A stretch of DNA of 64,000 bases from Siphonodentalium dalli. Lineage: Eukaryota; Mollusca; Scaphopoda; Gadilida; Siphonodentaliidae. Location of the stretch: the NCBI GenBank assembly GCA_032622095.1, contig CP136063.1, forward strand, positions 265,167,426 to 265,231,425, in the 5' to 3' direction. This document shows positions 11,051 to 21,756 of the stretch, in pieces. A program made the position numbers and the translations under genes. Every line of letters begins with the position of its first letter. The first letter of the stretch is position 1. The notes below the pieces were generated by a model. It saw nothing but the letters and a program-made list of their open reading frames with translations, searched no databases and was not told the DNA's origin.

Positions 11051-11519
11051 GCTGTTTGTGAATAATTAAAGTGGCGTATAGCGGTGGTCTTATTCAGCAT
11101 CGGTTGACAAAGCTCTTTTGTCAGAAACTAAATATTCCATATAATCTGACATAGCATCAAGTAAGTAACTGTGCTTATTGTTTTCAACACCAAAACACCA
11201 ACAGTGTAACTTTGACAATAATTGGGGGGGGGGGGTAGAGAAGGGAGAAGGGGAGGGTATTGGGCCTATGGGAGTGCGGTAGAAGATGGGAGAGTCACTT
11301 AAAAGTATGATACCATGCAGCTATGGTTCTTTTTGACAGGTCGATCACATTTTAACAATCTGAATACCTACCATTCAAGGCTCCTTCATACCATGTGAGA
11401 TGTATCAACTTGGTGGTTGTTTAAACAAAAACATAGAATTTTAAGTATTGGGGGGGGGGGGGGAATTGAGCAAGGAGTTCAATCTAAAAAAAAAATCAAA
11501 AATATATATATTTTTGTTT
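11051..11519. other. Intergenic with two G-tracts
   Basis: G-runs at about 11223-11235 and 11449-11462. No gene recognised. Confidence 0.5.
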
Positions 11520-11900
11520 ATCGAAAATGGGCCTTAACTCCGTTAACATATATCGGATCAACCCCATATTCGAACTCGATTCGTAATTTTGGCTGAGAAA
11601 CTCACATACTAAATTTGGTTCGGATCAGATAAAACGAATTTGAGTTATTGCAGCATGCGTGAATTCAGAGTAGAATAAGGGCCATAACTCCATAAAAAAA
11701 TACTCTGATCAAAACCCATATTCGAATTCGATCTGTATTTTGTGCTGAGAAAAAAATATACAAAATTTAGTTGTGATCGGATAAAAAATGTTTTGAGTTA
11801 TCGCACCATGCGTAAAGTGTCTACGAGGAGTGATACCAACGGACGAGTGGTCAATCAGGACGTCGACACTATATGTACACGTAAAAATCGGCCAGGGTAT
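11520..11900 (+). repeat. GGGCCATAACTCC-type repeat, two ~150-bp units
   Basis: Units begin GGGCCTTAACTCC (11529) and GGGCCATAACTCC (11679), and each continues with CCCATATTCGAA, GATCTGTATTTTG and GAGTTAT. Related modules recur at 16540-17210, 17843-18240, 20900-21500 and 52020-52140. No coding capacity. Confidence 0.75.
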
Positions 11901-12137
11901 ATATACCCCGAGTAGTTGAAATCAGTCCAAGGGGTCTGGGAGAAAAATCGCGAACGGACAGACATATTCTATTCTTACAAAAAAATATAGATACCAACGC
12001 GGTGTGCAGTTTAACATAATGATGTGGCAACTCCCTTATACCCCCCCCCCCCCGCTATACGTACCTGAATAAAAAGATATAGTATGTCCACCTTTACACA
12101 CTGAATAGAGTTGAGAGCGCAGAAATAAACTCCCGAG

Positions 12138-12968
12138 ATGAAGTCGATGAACATCAAGCGCGTCAATAAGTACTATCTCGTACAGGATGGACAAGTCCCG
12201 CGTGATTCGATTTGTCACGGTGCCTTTCAAGCCTACATATAGCGTGTCATTTGCAGAATGAGGTCCCCAGAGGGTGAAGTTTGTCACGTTACCCCGCACA
12301 GCGGGCTAGCGTAACCAAATTCACCATATGGGGACCTCATTCTGCTTAGGTCTCATCTTCTGGGAAGTATATATATATATATTCTCAAATTAACATTGTT
12401 TTAGTTACTGAAGTTTCTGTATCCCCTAATTTGCAGAAGATAACATGCATTATCGAGGTGACTATAATGGTTGAACATAACAAACTTCAGCTGGGGAACT
12501 TCAATCTGATCCTAAGTCTCCCATACCAGTTGAGGCCTAAGCAGAATGAGGTTCCCAGAGGGTGAATTTGGTGACGCTAGCCCGCCGTGTGGGATAGTCA
12601 CTAAATTCACCCTCTGGGAACCTCATTCTGCAAATGACAGACACACTATCTACAAGCTTGGTGTCTTTCACTTCGTGTATAGATTCATCGCGACGCGACA
12701 AAAAGAGAGCGTGATGCTGACACCATTGGGCGACTTGAGGGAGTGTATTCGAAACATAATGGAGAAGAACTTCAAAGAAATACACGCCATTAGATTCAAG
12801 CGTTTTATGTGGGTCTTAGAAAGAAATATCGACATTCCCCGATATCAGATCAATTACATAAACCAGAGACGTGCAGATTCCAATGGCCTGGTGGCGCTGG
12901 GTGGCGGGCGTATTCGCCCTAAGGTTTTAGCTTCTCCATTTATTAAGAATGTTATGCTTGAATTTTAA
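12138..12968 (+). pseudogene. 129-codon reading frame of unknown function, split by a palindromic transposon
   Basis: A frame opens at ATG 12138 and stays open for exactly 30 codons to 12227 (NKYYLVQDGQVPRDSICHG). The palindromic element 12228-12660 then interrupts it, with target copies GTGCCTTT and GTGTCTTT. After the second copy the same frame resumes at 12669 and runs 99 codons to TAA at 12966-12968 (stretches include PLGDLRECIRNIMEKNF, IRFKRFMWVLERNIDIPR and IRPKVLASPFIKNVM). Removing the element and one target copy leaves the frame intact, so this was probably a working gene or transposon/virus-like gene before the insertion. Both flanks are GC-richer than their surroundings, with coding-like codon use. 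The sequence is basic. I see no signal peptide, membrane segment or known catalytic motif, and I do not recognise the family. It could be a single exon. Confidence 0.5.
12228..12660. mobile_element. Palindromic hAT-like MITE (PAL), long copy a
   Basis: Flanked by 8-bp target copies GTGCCTTT (12220-12227) and GTGTCTTT (12661-12668), 7 of 8 identical. Termini CAAGCC...ATAG and CTAT...CAAGCTTG are variants of CAAGCCTTGAAATAGGGTGT. Each side carries a nested palindrome built on GCAGAATGAGGTCCCCAGAG and GGTGAATTTAGTGATGCTA. A ~200-bp middle section (TTAGTTACTGAAGTTTC, CTAATTTGCAGAAGATAAC) recurs in inverted orientation at 23885-24080. The 8-bp duplication points to hAT-type mobilisation. Confidence 0.75.
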
Positions 12969-13019
12969 AAGAATATGGCGTGATCTGAAACATTCTTTTG
13001 CGGATCACAAGCTCAACTT

Positions 13020-14890
13020 ACGTATTTCCAAGACATGTTAAAACGTAGTCCAAGTCTGCTCGTACTAAACCCAGGTAAGATACTGCGATAGCGAGATGCT
13101 AAGTCTGCTCGTATACTAAAACCAGCTAAGATACTGCGATAGCGAGATGCTAAGTCTGCTCGTACAAAACCAGCTAAGATATTGCGATAGCGAGATGCTA
13201 AGTCTGCTCGTATACTAAAACCAGCTAAGATATTGCGATAGCGAGATGCCAAGTCTGCTCGTACTAAACCCAGGTAAGATACTGCGATAGCGAGATGCTA
13301 AGTCTGCTCGTATACTAAAACCAGCTAAGATATTGCGATAGCGAGATGCTAAGTCTGCTCGTATACTAAAACCAGCTAAGATACTGCGATAGCGAGATGC
13401 TAAGTCTGCTCGTATACTAAAACCAGCTAAGATACTGCGATAGCGAGATGCTAAGTCTGCTCGTATACTAAAACCAGCTAAGATACTGCGATAGCGAGAT
13501 GCTAAGTCTGCTCGTATACTAAACCCAGGTAAGATACTGCGATAGCGAGATGCTAAGTCTGCTCGTATACTAAAACCAGCTAAGATACTGCGATAGCGAG
13601 ATGCCAATTCTGCTCGTATACTAAAACCAGCTAAGATATTGCGGTATCACTGGGGCTCAACGATTCCTCGAGGATCGGATCTAACAGATTTTTACTCCGC
13701 CCCCATTCCGACTTTTAAATTTTCCAGAAGTTTTTAACCCGCAAAAGAAGAAGAAAATGACAGAAAGGTGAGTTATAACGTGTATACTTCAATGTATCTT
13801 GGTTCAGGATATGACACACCGACACAATCAATGACAATGACCCAAAACAAAGGTGTAAATGGTTGTTTGACTTAAACTCGAGTAGCATACGTGCTTTTTT
13901 TGTATGCATTTCCCATTGAAAATTTAACGTGCATCTCCCGACTTGTTATTAATGCTAGTTTTATATGAGTACATCCCGTTACCATTAAATTTTGTATGAC
14001 ACGAGTTACGCCCAGGGTAGTATGGCATAAATGGTTTAACTCAGAAAGCTCAACTCGGATTTTAGGGGACTTTTCGTGTCGCGTCCGCGATCATATGGCC
14101 TAAATAATATTTAAAAAATCAGCTTCCCCCGATTTATTTCCTTACTTTTCCCCTTTCACGTCTAATGTGCCTGGACTATAGGTGGAGGTAATTGTAGTCG
14201 ATTTTACCTAACAAATCAATACTTGATGTTATATATATATCGGAAAGAGTGAAATCTTATGGGCATAATGGTGTATAACAATCAAACTCTCATGTTAAAT
14301 TACACATACTAGTAGAATATTCTGGTTTATTATTACTAACATCGGTTTGTTTACGTTTTAACTGAAAGCCGAAGTGCTTTAAGACCTTTGAAATTTATAT
14401 ACGAACAAGCTTTCGGATTTCGCCTTTCTCAAAATATATGCAATTTTTAATTTACAAATTACCGGGTATAACAGTGATAAAATTAATTCAATATACGACC
14501 ACGTGGTTTTGTTTATGTTTACCTTGCAATTGCAAGAATATTTTCGCCGGAAAATGCCGATGTCACTTCGTGAGGTCAATTGAGTTCGCATTCTTTTTAT
14601 GATGTGTAATCACTGAGGGAATGTCTTTATTTCACATTAAATTACTGCGTTCAATTGACAACTGATGTGGTTTGCAGAACAAATGTCTTCTAAGGAATAA
14701 ACCCGTTTATTGTCGAAATTGTGATATTTTATAACATTTAATTGCGGTTTTATGTGAGCTGATCACTAACGCGTATTAAACTCACGGCATACAACTGGTA
14801 ACGGGACGTACTCGTGCTAAAACTAAGATCTCACTATATATCCCAAAATCTTAGCTCGTTTTAGTACGAGCAGACTTGGACTAGTTCAAA
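13020..14890. mobile_element. Foldback-type element with 51-bp repeats in one arm
   Basis: The left side starts TAGTCCAAGTCTGCTCGTAC (13048) and expands into 51-bp repeats. The right side ends with the exact inverse, GTACGAGCAGACTTGGACTA (14863-14882). A second inner pair also matches inverted: GAGTACATCCCGTTACCA (13968) and TGGTAACGGGACGTACTC (14797). The interior has no gene. Long arms with expanded tandem repeats recall FB/Galileo elements; limits are approximate and no target duplication was fixed. Confidence 0.6.
13047..13643 (-). repeat. 51-bp minisatellite, ~11.7 copies, open on the minus strand
   Basis: Unit blocks GCGATAGCGAGATGCTAAG, TCTGCTCGTATACTAAAAC and CAGCTAAGATACT total 51 bp. 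Because 51 is a multiple of 3, the minus strand reads as a 17-residue peptide, ASRYRSILAGFSIRADL, repeated without stops for much of the array. Nothing suggests that it is expressed. Confidence 0.93.
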
Positions 14891-15611
14891 CGTTGCATTT
14901 TACGAAATGGCACAGCCGATGTTGTTAATATTTTGACAGTAATAGTTTAATTGTGAATTGTTCAAATGCGTGTAGTGGCCTAGTCGCGAACTCTTACTTT
15001 GACAGTCAAATAAGCACCTAATATGTAATTAAAACTCATTATTTTTAACACTGTTTAAGTCAAATATGCGCATGTATTTATCATGTTTGTCGTTAAATTA
15101 CATCCCAGAACGAAGCAGGATCGTGCCGCTGGTCGTTTGCATATTAGGATTATCATACTGACAATACTTAACTCAATCCACGTCTGGTACCCGTTTAACG
15201 CACGTGTTTTGCGAAGCATGGTAGACACTTCCAGCAGAGCGAAGTTTTAAAGACTATATTTGTGACACTGTTGTCACAGGTCAATGGATTTCAATAAAAC
15301 ATACATGAGTAAGAATCACTATGTTCCACTTATACTATTATCTGAAAATTTCGTGATTTAATTAAAACGTGAATTTTCTAGTGCCGAAGTATATGATTGT
15401 GTTCATCACAAGATTCAAGAAGATATTTTATCACATAATTTGCCCATAAAAGCAGTTTCATAATTATCGATAAGAGACACGTTTAATATCAGCGCGTGCG
15501 ATGACGTCACATCGTTCTTAAAATGACTTGCGATCGCTGCGGTTTTTATCGTTGTTTTCCGATGGATATTTCGCATTGCTTCGCGTTTATTTGATCATGT
15601 GATAAAAAGTA
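14891..15611. other. Intergenic, no gene seen
   Basis: AT-rich single-copy-looking sequence. A CRE-like TGACGTCA lies near 15502, but nothing ties it to a gene. Confidence 0.4.
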
Positions 15612-15752
15612 TCTCACACTCGTCCTATTTTATACGTAATTTATCAACCTCGTCCACTAAATTCTATTTGAGACTCGGTAAACCTCGGCTCAAATCGAAT
15701 TTAGTGAACTCGGTTGATAAATTCCGTATAAAATAGAAACTCATGTGAGATC
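15612..15752. repeat. Long palindrome (arms ~65 bp)
   Basis: ATCTCACACTCGTCCTATTT and TATACGTAATTTATCAACC on the left are mirrored by GGTTGATAAATTCCGTATA and AAATAGAAACTCATGTGAGA on the right, around ACTCGGTAAACCTCGG. Probably a small palindromic MITE; no other copy is in the window. Confidence 0.75.
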
Positions 15753-16539
15753 CTCTATATATTCCGATATATGTTATTTGTCGTTTTATTTAATGTCAAG
15801 TCCATATACACAGTCGTTATCTGACTTGAATTCGGAAGAAACAGCTGGTCGCGGAGATGTTAGAAAGTGATGAGTCGTATTTTCATATAATAAATTACTC
15901 ATTCTCGGCGAATCGAATTAATGGCCGGGCCATTCGAAGAATAGAAAACGAGAGGCCGATCACGATCGGCAGATGTTTAACCCATACCTTGGTGATAGTG
16001 ATTAGCTATTTTCATAAATATTTACACCAACCTTTTCATGAGTGCAAGACTTTCAACAATTCACAGCTTACTGCTAATTAATAGTTCCCTATAGTGGAAT
16101 CAGACATATTGGGCAACTTGCCCATATATACACAATAGGAACATGGATAAGGTATTAGATATCAACCTATTAGCTCACTCCAACACAGATAAATGTATGT
16201 GTTATAGAGTGATAAAGCTAATTATGGCCAACCATAATTAGACAGACGAACCATAGCTGTTAAAGATATAATAGTTACACAATTAAGTAAATGACATCAT
16301 AATAACTCTATTTATCTACTTCTTACATTGGAACCTGAGTCATAACATATTATGTTAGCTGCATATTAAAAGTTATGGGATCATTGAGATTAGAGACCAA
16401 CCAATACCTGAACATCTATACAAGTGAGGGTGTGTATACCTTGATATTAAATATGATTGATAATGGTTGGATATACAATATTTTAATGCAGAATTATCAG
16501 ATAACTAAAGGTGAGATGTGAGAATGGTCAAATTGAAAA
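15753..16539. other. Intergenic, no gene seen
   Basis: A 74-codon open frame at 15857-16081 has no recognisable motif and is not supported. Confidence 0.4.
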
Positions 16540-17210
16540 TATTAGAGTCTTAACATTGGATCGCATACAGTATATCTAAATTCGAACTGGATCTGTATTG
16601 TGGGGTGAGGACCATATGTACCAAATTTGGTGCTGATCAGATGAAAAATATTTAAGTCATCCTGGCTTGGATGAATTCTATTTAAAAACAAGAGTGGAAA
16701 GGGTTAACCAAACAATACCAAAATCCATACAGATGAAGAACGTGCTAAGAAAGACCTAGGTAAGAAATGAGGCAGATCATAAGAAAATTGTTTGACTTAG
16801 ATGCATCAGATAGCATTTGTGTGCAGGGTTAATTATTTTCTAAACCGATCAACCAATCGATACCAAAAACTACAAATGTGAGGGTATGTCATTATAAACC
16901 TACGTAGCAAAGATGAACACAATCGGACAAAAAATACTTAGGTTACAGTATTGGATAGCTCGTGCCTATGTGTGGACGAAAAGTGTTAATAATTTCTTAT
17001 CTGATCAACCGATCGATACCAAAAACTATACAGGTGAGGAGTGTGTCATCGTAAACATTTACATAAAATTTGAACACGATCCGATAAAAAATACTCGAGT
17101 AATCGAATCGGATAGCAAGTGTCTACGGACAGACAGACGACGAATGACGGATGGTTGATCCGGACATCGGCATTATGTGTACCATACATGGTATGGGGTA
17201 CACATAAAAA
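16540..17210 (+). repeat. Diverged GGGCCATAACTCC-type repeat with GACAGACAGACGACG tail
   Basis: Contains TTCGAACTGGATCTGTATTG, TACCAAATTTGGTGCTGATC and two repeats of CCGATCGATACCAAAAACTA-type sequence. It ends in a GGACAGACAGACGACGAATG tail and a small palindrome (TGTGTACCATACATGGTA). The tail resembles the one at 11820-11880. Confidence 0.6.
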
Positions 17211-17369
17211 CGGGACACCGGCATCTCGCCTCTGGTGTAGGACTTGCCTAAATGAAATCAGCGTGGGCAAAAATTACACAACTGATTCATTATGAGATAA
17301 GTGGGGAGGAATATCCCGAGAATCATCTCTGCATTTAGTTTTACATAAATGCCACAAGTCAATTACCGT

Positions 17370-17459
17370 ACGTAACCTCCAAACTCGCAGATAATCAGAT
17401 CGCGCATGACGATCACGTAACCTCCAAACTCGCAGATAATCAGATCGCGCATGACGATA
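17370..17459 (+). repeat. Tandem duplication of 45 bp
   Basis: ACGTAACCTCCAAACTCGCA at 17370 recurs exactly 45 bp later at 17415; the two units are essentially identical, so the duplication is recent. Confidence 0.9.
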
Positions 17460-17842
17460 ACAATCTTGGCTAATGGTACTGCTGTCATTAAAAGAGATTT
17501 ATAATCAATAACTCATTCCTTGTTACACAGCTGATGAGCTAATTATTCTCAAGGAGAATTGTTCTTATGAATCACACTGGGTCCCACAAAATTATCATAT
17601 TAGATTTTTCAATGGGTGGACACATTTGGAATTCACAAACATTAGGTTGACAAAATTATATTGACAAATTATTTTGGCAATGTGTTAATTGAACAATCTG
17701 AAAAATAAAAGGTACCGACAACAGTGTCCCCCGAAACGGTGGCTAACTCCAAGTTAGCTAACTCCAAGATTGGCAGTGTTGGGAATAAAATTAATTAATC
17801 CACATAATAAATTTCACTCTGATTAATGATAAAAAAAATGTA

Positions 17843-18240
17843 GAGAAATCGTCAAACTAAAGGGCATAACTCCGGTAAGAAAAAAATCGGCCAAATTGTC
17901 CAAGATATATTAAAAATATATATTATTGAAAACGGTTAATATTTGGTCGAGTTATTGCGCTTACGACCAACAATGGCGAGAAATGGTCAAACTAAGGGGC
18001 ATAACTGAGCTAAGAAAAATCGGACGAAATTGGTTTTCGTACTCGCCCAAGATATCGTGGCAACCAACTCAAAATCCAAAAATTATTGAAATCGGTTAAT
18101 ATTTGGTCGAGTTATTGCGCTTACGACAAAAAATGGCGAGAAATAGTCAAATTAGGGGCATAACTCAGGTAAGAAAAATCGGAAGAAACTGGTTTTCGAA
18201 CTCGTCCCAGATATTGTGGCAACCAACTCATAAACAAACA
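17843..18240 (+). repeat. Three diverged 135-160 bp tandem units
   Basis: Units start GAGAAATCGTCAAACTAAAG (17843), GAGAAATGGTCAAACTAAGG (17978) and GAGAAATAGTCAAATTAGG (18138), each followed by GGCATAACT and ATTTGGTCGAGTTATTGCGC. The series appears to resume at 20930 (TTGATATTGCGCTTACG) in the same orientation, on the far side of the foldback element. Confidence 0.75.
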
Positions 18241-18869
18241 AAAATACTGAGCACGTTGCTGAAAAGATTTTTGTGATCGGCCGCTCGTAACTGAAGTTAT
18301 GGCGATTCATGCGATTGCATATTACATTATTGATTATGCAGTCTCAATCGTTAATCTTCTTTCATGTGACGTCACATGAGGGACTACTAGCGACACACAT
18401 TGTCAAACTTGAAAGCCACTCGCAATTGCCTTTTATCTACTGATTGTTTATAAAGTTCAAAACGGCTGGATCCTCGGAACTGAACATTTATACATATGGG
18501 TAATTTGACCCGGGTGATCTTATTATCTAGGACCTGTTGACATAAGATGTCTTAAAGGGGAACTAACGAATTCAATTAAGAAATTAATTATATACCCAAA
18601 AATGAATGCAATCTGTCTGTGAAAATAGAAACACGTGGATAAATTGACGCGTAGAGTACAATGCGAACAGTTGAAGTTGACCGAATATGACAAAGGGGCA
18701 AATATGAGCAATCAAGAGCGTTCCTTGTGTAGAACAAATGTTAGATGGATCACCTGGCCATGGGAATGTCATGGGAAAGGCTGATACTGGCTGAGAATAA
18801 AGCACTATATATACGTAAGTACCTTTGACTTCTGGTGACTTAAAACGGGGAAATAAATTATACTATCAA

Positions 18870-19411
18870 TAAAGAATATCAGTCTAGAATATATGTGGGA
18901 AATTGGTGGAGCATTAAAGACACGGTTGGCCTTGGCGGTGGGTATCCTGTGAAAATATCTCCACCCGTCAAAACGCGCCACAAACAGAAAGAACATCAAA
19001 ATGTAGATAGACTTTGTCCGTATACAAATAAGAAATATCGCATAAACAGTGTGTTATGGTCATATGTTTGACCATTGTTATGTAAACAAAAGCGTAAAAA
19101 GTTACTTTTCTGGTGTTTGTTTATATTATGATGGTAAACATAAAGAGCGTTCTTTGTTGGTGAATACCTGATATGGAACTAATAAAGAGCGTTTATGCCA
19201 TTTGTGTGTGATTAGCCAGTAGCATTGTGTTGTCTTCTGTAACACAATCAGGCTCTTGCTTAGGTAAAATATAGTAGATCTTTATGATAACATGCTGTTT
19301 ACGCGATGATCATGGTATATATGAACGGAACTGTATGCGTTTTACTGTTTTTCTGTTTACGGTGTTTGGAACAAATATGAATATTTTCGACAATTAAGGC
19401 CGCACGTGCCT
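18870..19411 (+). repeat. ~540-bp dispersed repeat, copy 1
   Basis: Collinear with 25296-25820: GGCGGTGGGTATCCTGTGA, CCACAAACAGAAAGAACATC, GGTAAACATAAAGAGCGTTC, AATAAAGAGCGTTTATGCC, GTGTGATTAGCCAGTAGCA, and GAACAAATATGAATATTTTC near the end. Similarity stops at the TTAA that begins the next palindrome. Confidence 0.8.
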
Positions 19412-19748
19412 TTAAAGGGGCACTGTACACTAAATCCGACCATTTATGGGACCATCTTCTTTTATACCCAATAGAATATATGCAACAAATGAATAAATTT
19501 GAGCCATGGTATTGTGCAAAATACACTTGTGTGCTCTATGAACATGCAAACATGGTAATTATAATGAAAATGATTTTATGGCTGGAGTCATAAAATCAAT
19601 TTCATTATAGTTACCATGTTGTTTGCATCGTTCATAGAGCACACGAGTGTATTTTTCAATAATCCATGCATTTGTTGCATATATCCTGTTGAGTATAAAA
19701 GGAGATGGTCCCAAAAACGACTGGATTTAGTGTACACTACCCCTTTAA
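19412..19748. mobile_element. 337-bp palindromic MITE with TTAA ends
   Basis: TTAA at 19412-19415 and 19745-19748. The arms are near-perfect: AGGGGCACTGTACACTAAAT and GGGACCATCTTCTTTTATAC on the left, GTATAAAAGGAGATGGTCCC and ATTTAGTGTACACTACCCCT on the right, with a short loop near 19582 (GGCTGGAGTC). In the related repeat at 25296-25820 the sequence runs GTGCCTTTAACC without this element, as expected for an empty TTAA site on the left side. Confidence 0.75.
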
Positions 19749-20487
19749 GTCGGAGGTTACATGTATGTCGAGTCGTGTTATACAGTTCGAAAATTGAATC
19801 AGGATAGAGGTGTTAGACTGTTATTTAAAATTGGCCACAAATTTTTCCACATATCATCTGGAATGATAATAAACGCTTTGTATATTATCATATAATCTAT
19901 TAGTCGCACTTTAAGTTATCTGAGCTCAAATGTATGTTAGTGATGTTTTATTCTCAGTTCAGCCATTATCCATGGATGGAACATGAGAAGATGAGCCTAT
20001 CCCATGCCATACCCCTGGTCAGGAGACCCATCTGTAACGATGTTGCTACATAAGAAACGCTCTTTATTGTTCACATATGCCCATTTAAGTCATCTGAGGT
20101 CAACGGCATCAATCTCACGACACTTCACGGGTCAATTTATCCACATATTTCAGTTTTACCACACGTGTGTGTATATGATTAATTATTTAATGTAATTAAT
20201 TAGTAGTGCCATTTTTGAAAGATATTTGATGTCAACAAGACCTATATAACAAGACTCCCTGGGTCAAATTACTCATACGTGCAAATTTTCCGCTCCGATG
20301 TTCCAGCTGTTTCTGTATAAACAATAAGTAGATAAAAACCATTTGCGAAAGCCTTTCAAGTTTGACACTGCATGTCGCTAGTAGTCCCTCATTTCAAGTC
20401 ATTTGACGTCACATGAAGGAAGTTTAACGATTCAGACTGCATAATCCATAATGTAATATTCAATCACATGAATCGGCATAACCTCTG

Positions 20488-20852
20488 TTAACCCTTTACC
20501 CAACAAACCGGCCAAAACCGGCCAAATAAAGCTTCAACAGCCTAAAATATCTTCGGTCTGTCTCAATAGAACCATACAAATATGGATATCATTGGAACCG
20601 GCTCCTTGACCTCATTGTGATAGTTACAGTTATGCCCTGTGCCAATCCATTCTCTTATATATGCGAGTCGACCATAGGTCGCCTCGCATATATAAGAGAA
20701 TGCATTGGCCTAAAAAAAAAAAATTCTTACATTCTTTAACAATTTTATAATTTTTAATGTGTTAAGCCAATGCATTCTCTTAGATATGCGAGGCGACCTA
20801 TGGTCGACTCGCATATATAAGAGAATGCATTGGCACAGGGCCCTTCTGTTGG
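20488..20852 (+). mobile_element. piggyBac-like hairpin MITE, copy E (inside the foldback arm; right end lost)
   Basis: TTAA at 20488-20491, complete left part, both hairpins with a shortened spacer. The right terminus breaks at CTTCTGTTGG, where the foldback arm resumes (CCTATCACAAAAATC). The mirror position in the left arm (18284-18300) shows the uninterrupted sequence. Confidence 0.85.
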
Positions 20853-20899
20853 CCTATCACAAAAATCTTTTTGGCAATGTGCTCAGTGGAGTAGCGGGC

Positions 20900-21500
20900 A
20901 TCGATATTAACTGAGAAAACTTACACCTGTGTAATCCTTTAATATTTGTTTGATATTGCGCTTACGATTGGATCGGACGGACGGTGGTGATTTATATATA
21001 CAAATATATACAAATATATAAAATTAGAAAGTTCCAGTAAATTCTCATTATCTAATATAAAAACAAACAGATTGGGAATGTCTGTTGAACTCATCTGAAA
21101 ATTTACAAATGAACTACTCATCAAACAATACCCATTCACATATTTTTAACAGCAGCATGCCGTCGGGGCGTGGCATAATACGCCCGTTTCTGGAGTAGAG
21201 TGGGGCATGTAGACAGAACCCATATTTGAAATTGATCTGTATACCAAATTGGGTTCAGTTCACTCGATTCAATCTAAAGTCATCATCTGGAAACCGCATA
21301 TCAGGTAAAATCTAAGTCGAAAAAGGGGCATAACTCAGTCAAAATCAAGCGGACGAAACCCATATTCGAACTTGATCTGTATTTTGGTGTGGTAAACTAA
21401 CATACCAAATTTGGTTCAGTTCACTCGATTTAATCTAAAGTTATCATCCGGAAACCAAAATCGGACGGACGGACGAAGAACGACCCATTTACATAATACG
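20900..21500 (+). repeat. GGGCATAACTC-type modules
   Basis: Two diverged units containing CATATTCGAACTTGATCTGT, CCAAATTTGGTTCAGTTCAC, TCGATTTAATCTAAAGTTAT and CATCCGGAAACC, ending in GGACGGACGGACGAAGAACG. Same broad family as 17843-18240. No gene. Confidence 0.7.
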
Positions 21501-21756
21501 ACCGTTTTTTCAAACGGCGTATAAAAAGTGATAAAACAGACTATATTACCAACAGTAGAGTATACAAACTATAATCGCATGCAGATGGAAATTTTCTAAG
21601 AAAGAATGCCAGCATTGAATTATAGTGGCTAACACCGACAAATCATTCTGTGGCTAACATCATCTTCTGAACAATTTGAAAAAATTTATAGAATCCATCT
21701 AAATTTTCCTATAGCATCAGACACTATAATCTTAGAACACCATATAACTTTTATAA

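Larger units (their letters stand above)
18245..20887. mobile_element. Large foldback element, ~2.6 kb
   Basis: Left start ACTGAGCACGTTGC and right end GCAATGTGCTCAGT are inverted. Matching inverted blocks follow in order: TTTTTGTGATCGGCC with GGCCTATCACAAAAA; ATGCAGTCTCAATCGTTAA with TTAACGATTCAGACTGCAT; TCATGTGACGTCACATGAGG with TCATTTGACGTCACATGAAG; TTTATCTACTGATTGTTTAT with ATAAACAATAAGTAGATAAA; and the region of CCATGGGAATGTCATGGG with its mate near 19985-20005. The left arm has ~400 bp not mirrored on the right. The right arm carries hairpin MITE copy E, and the centre is the palindrome 19412-19748. No transposase was found. Confidence 0.75.
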
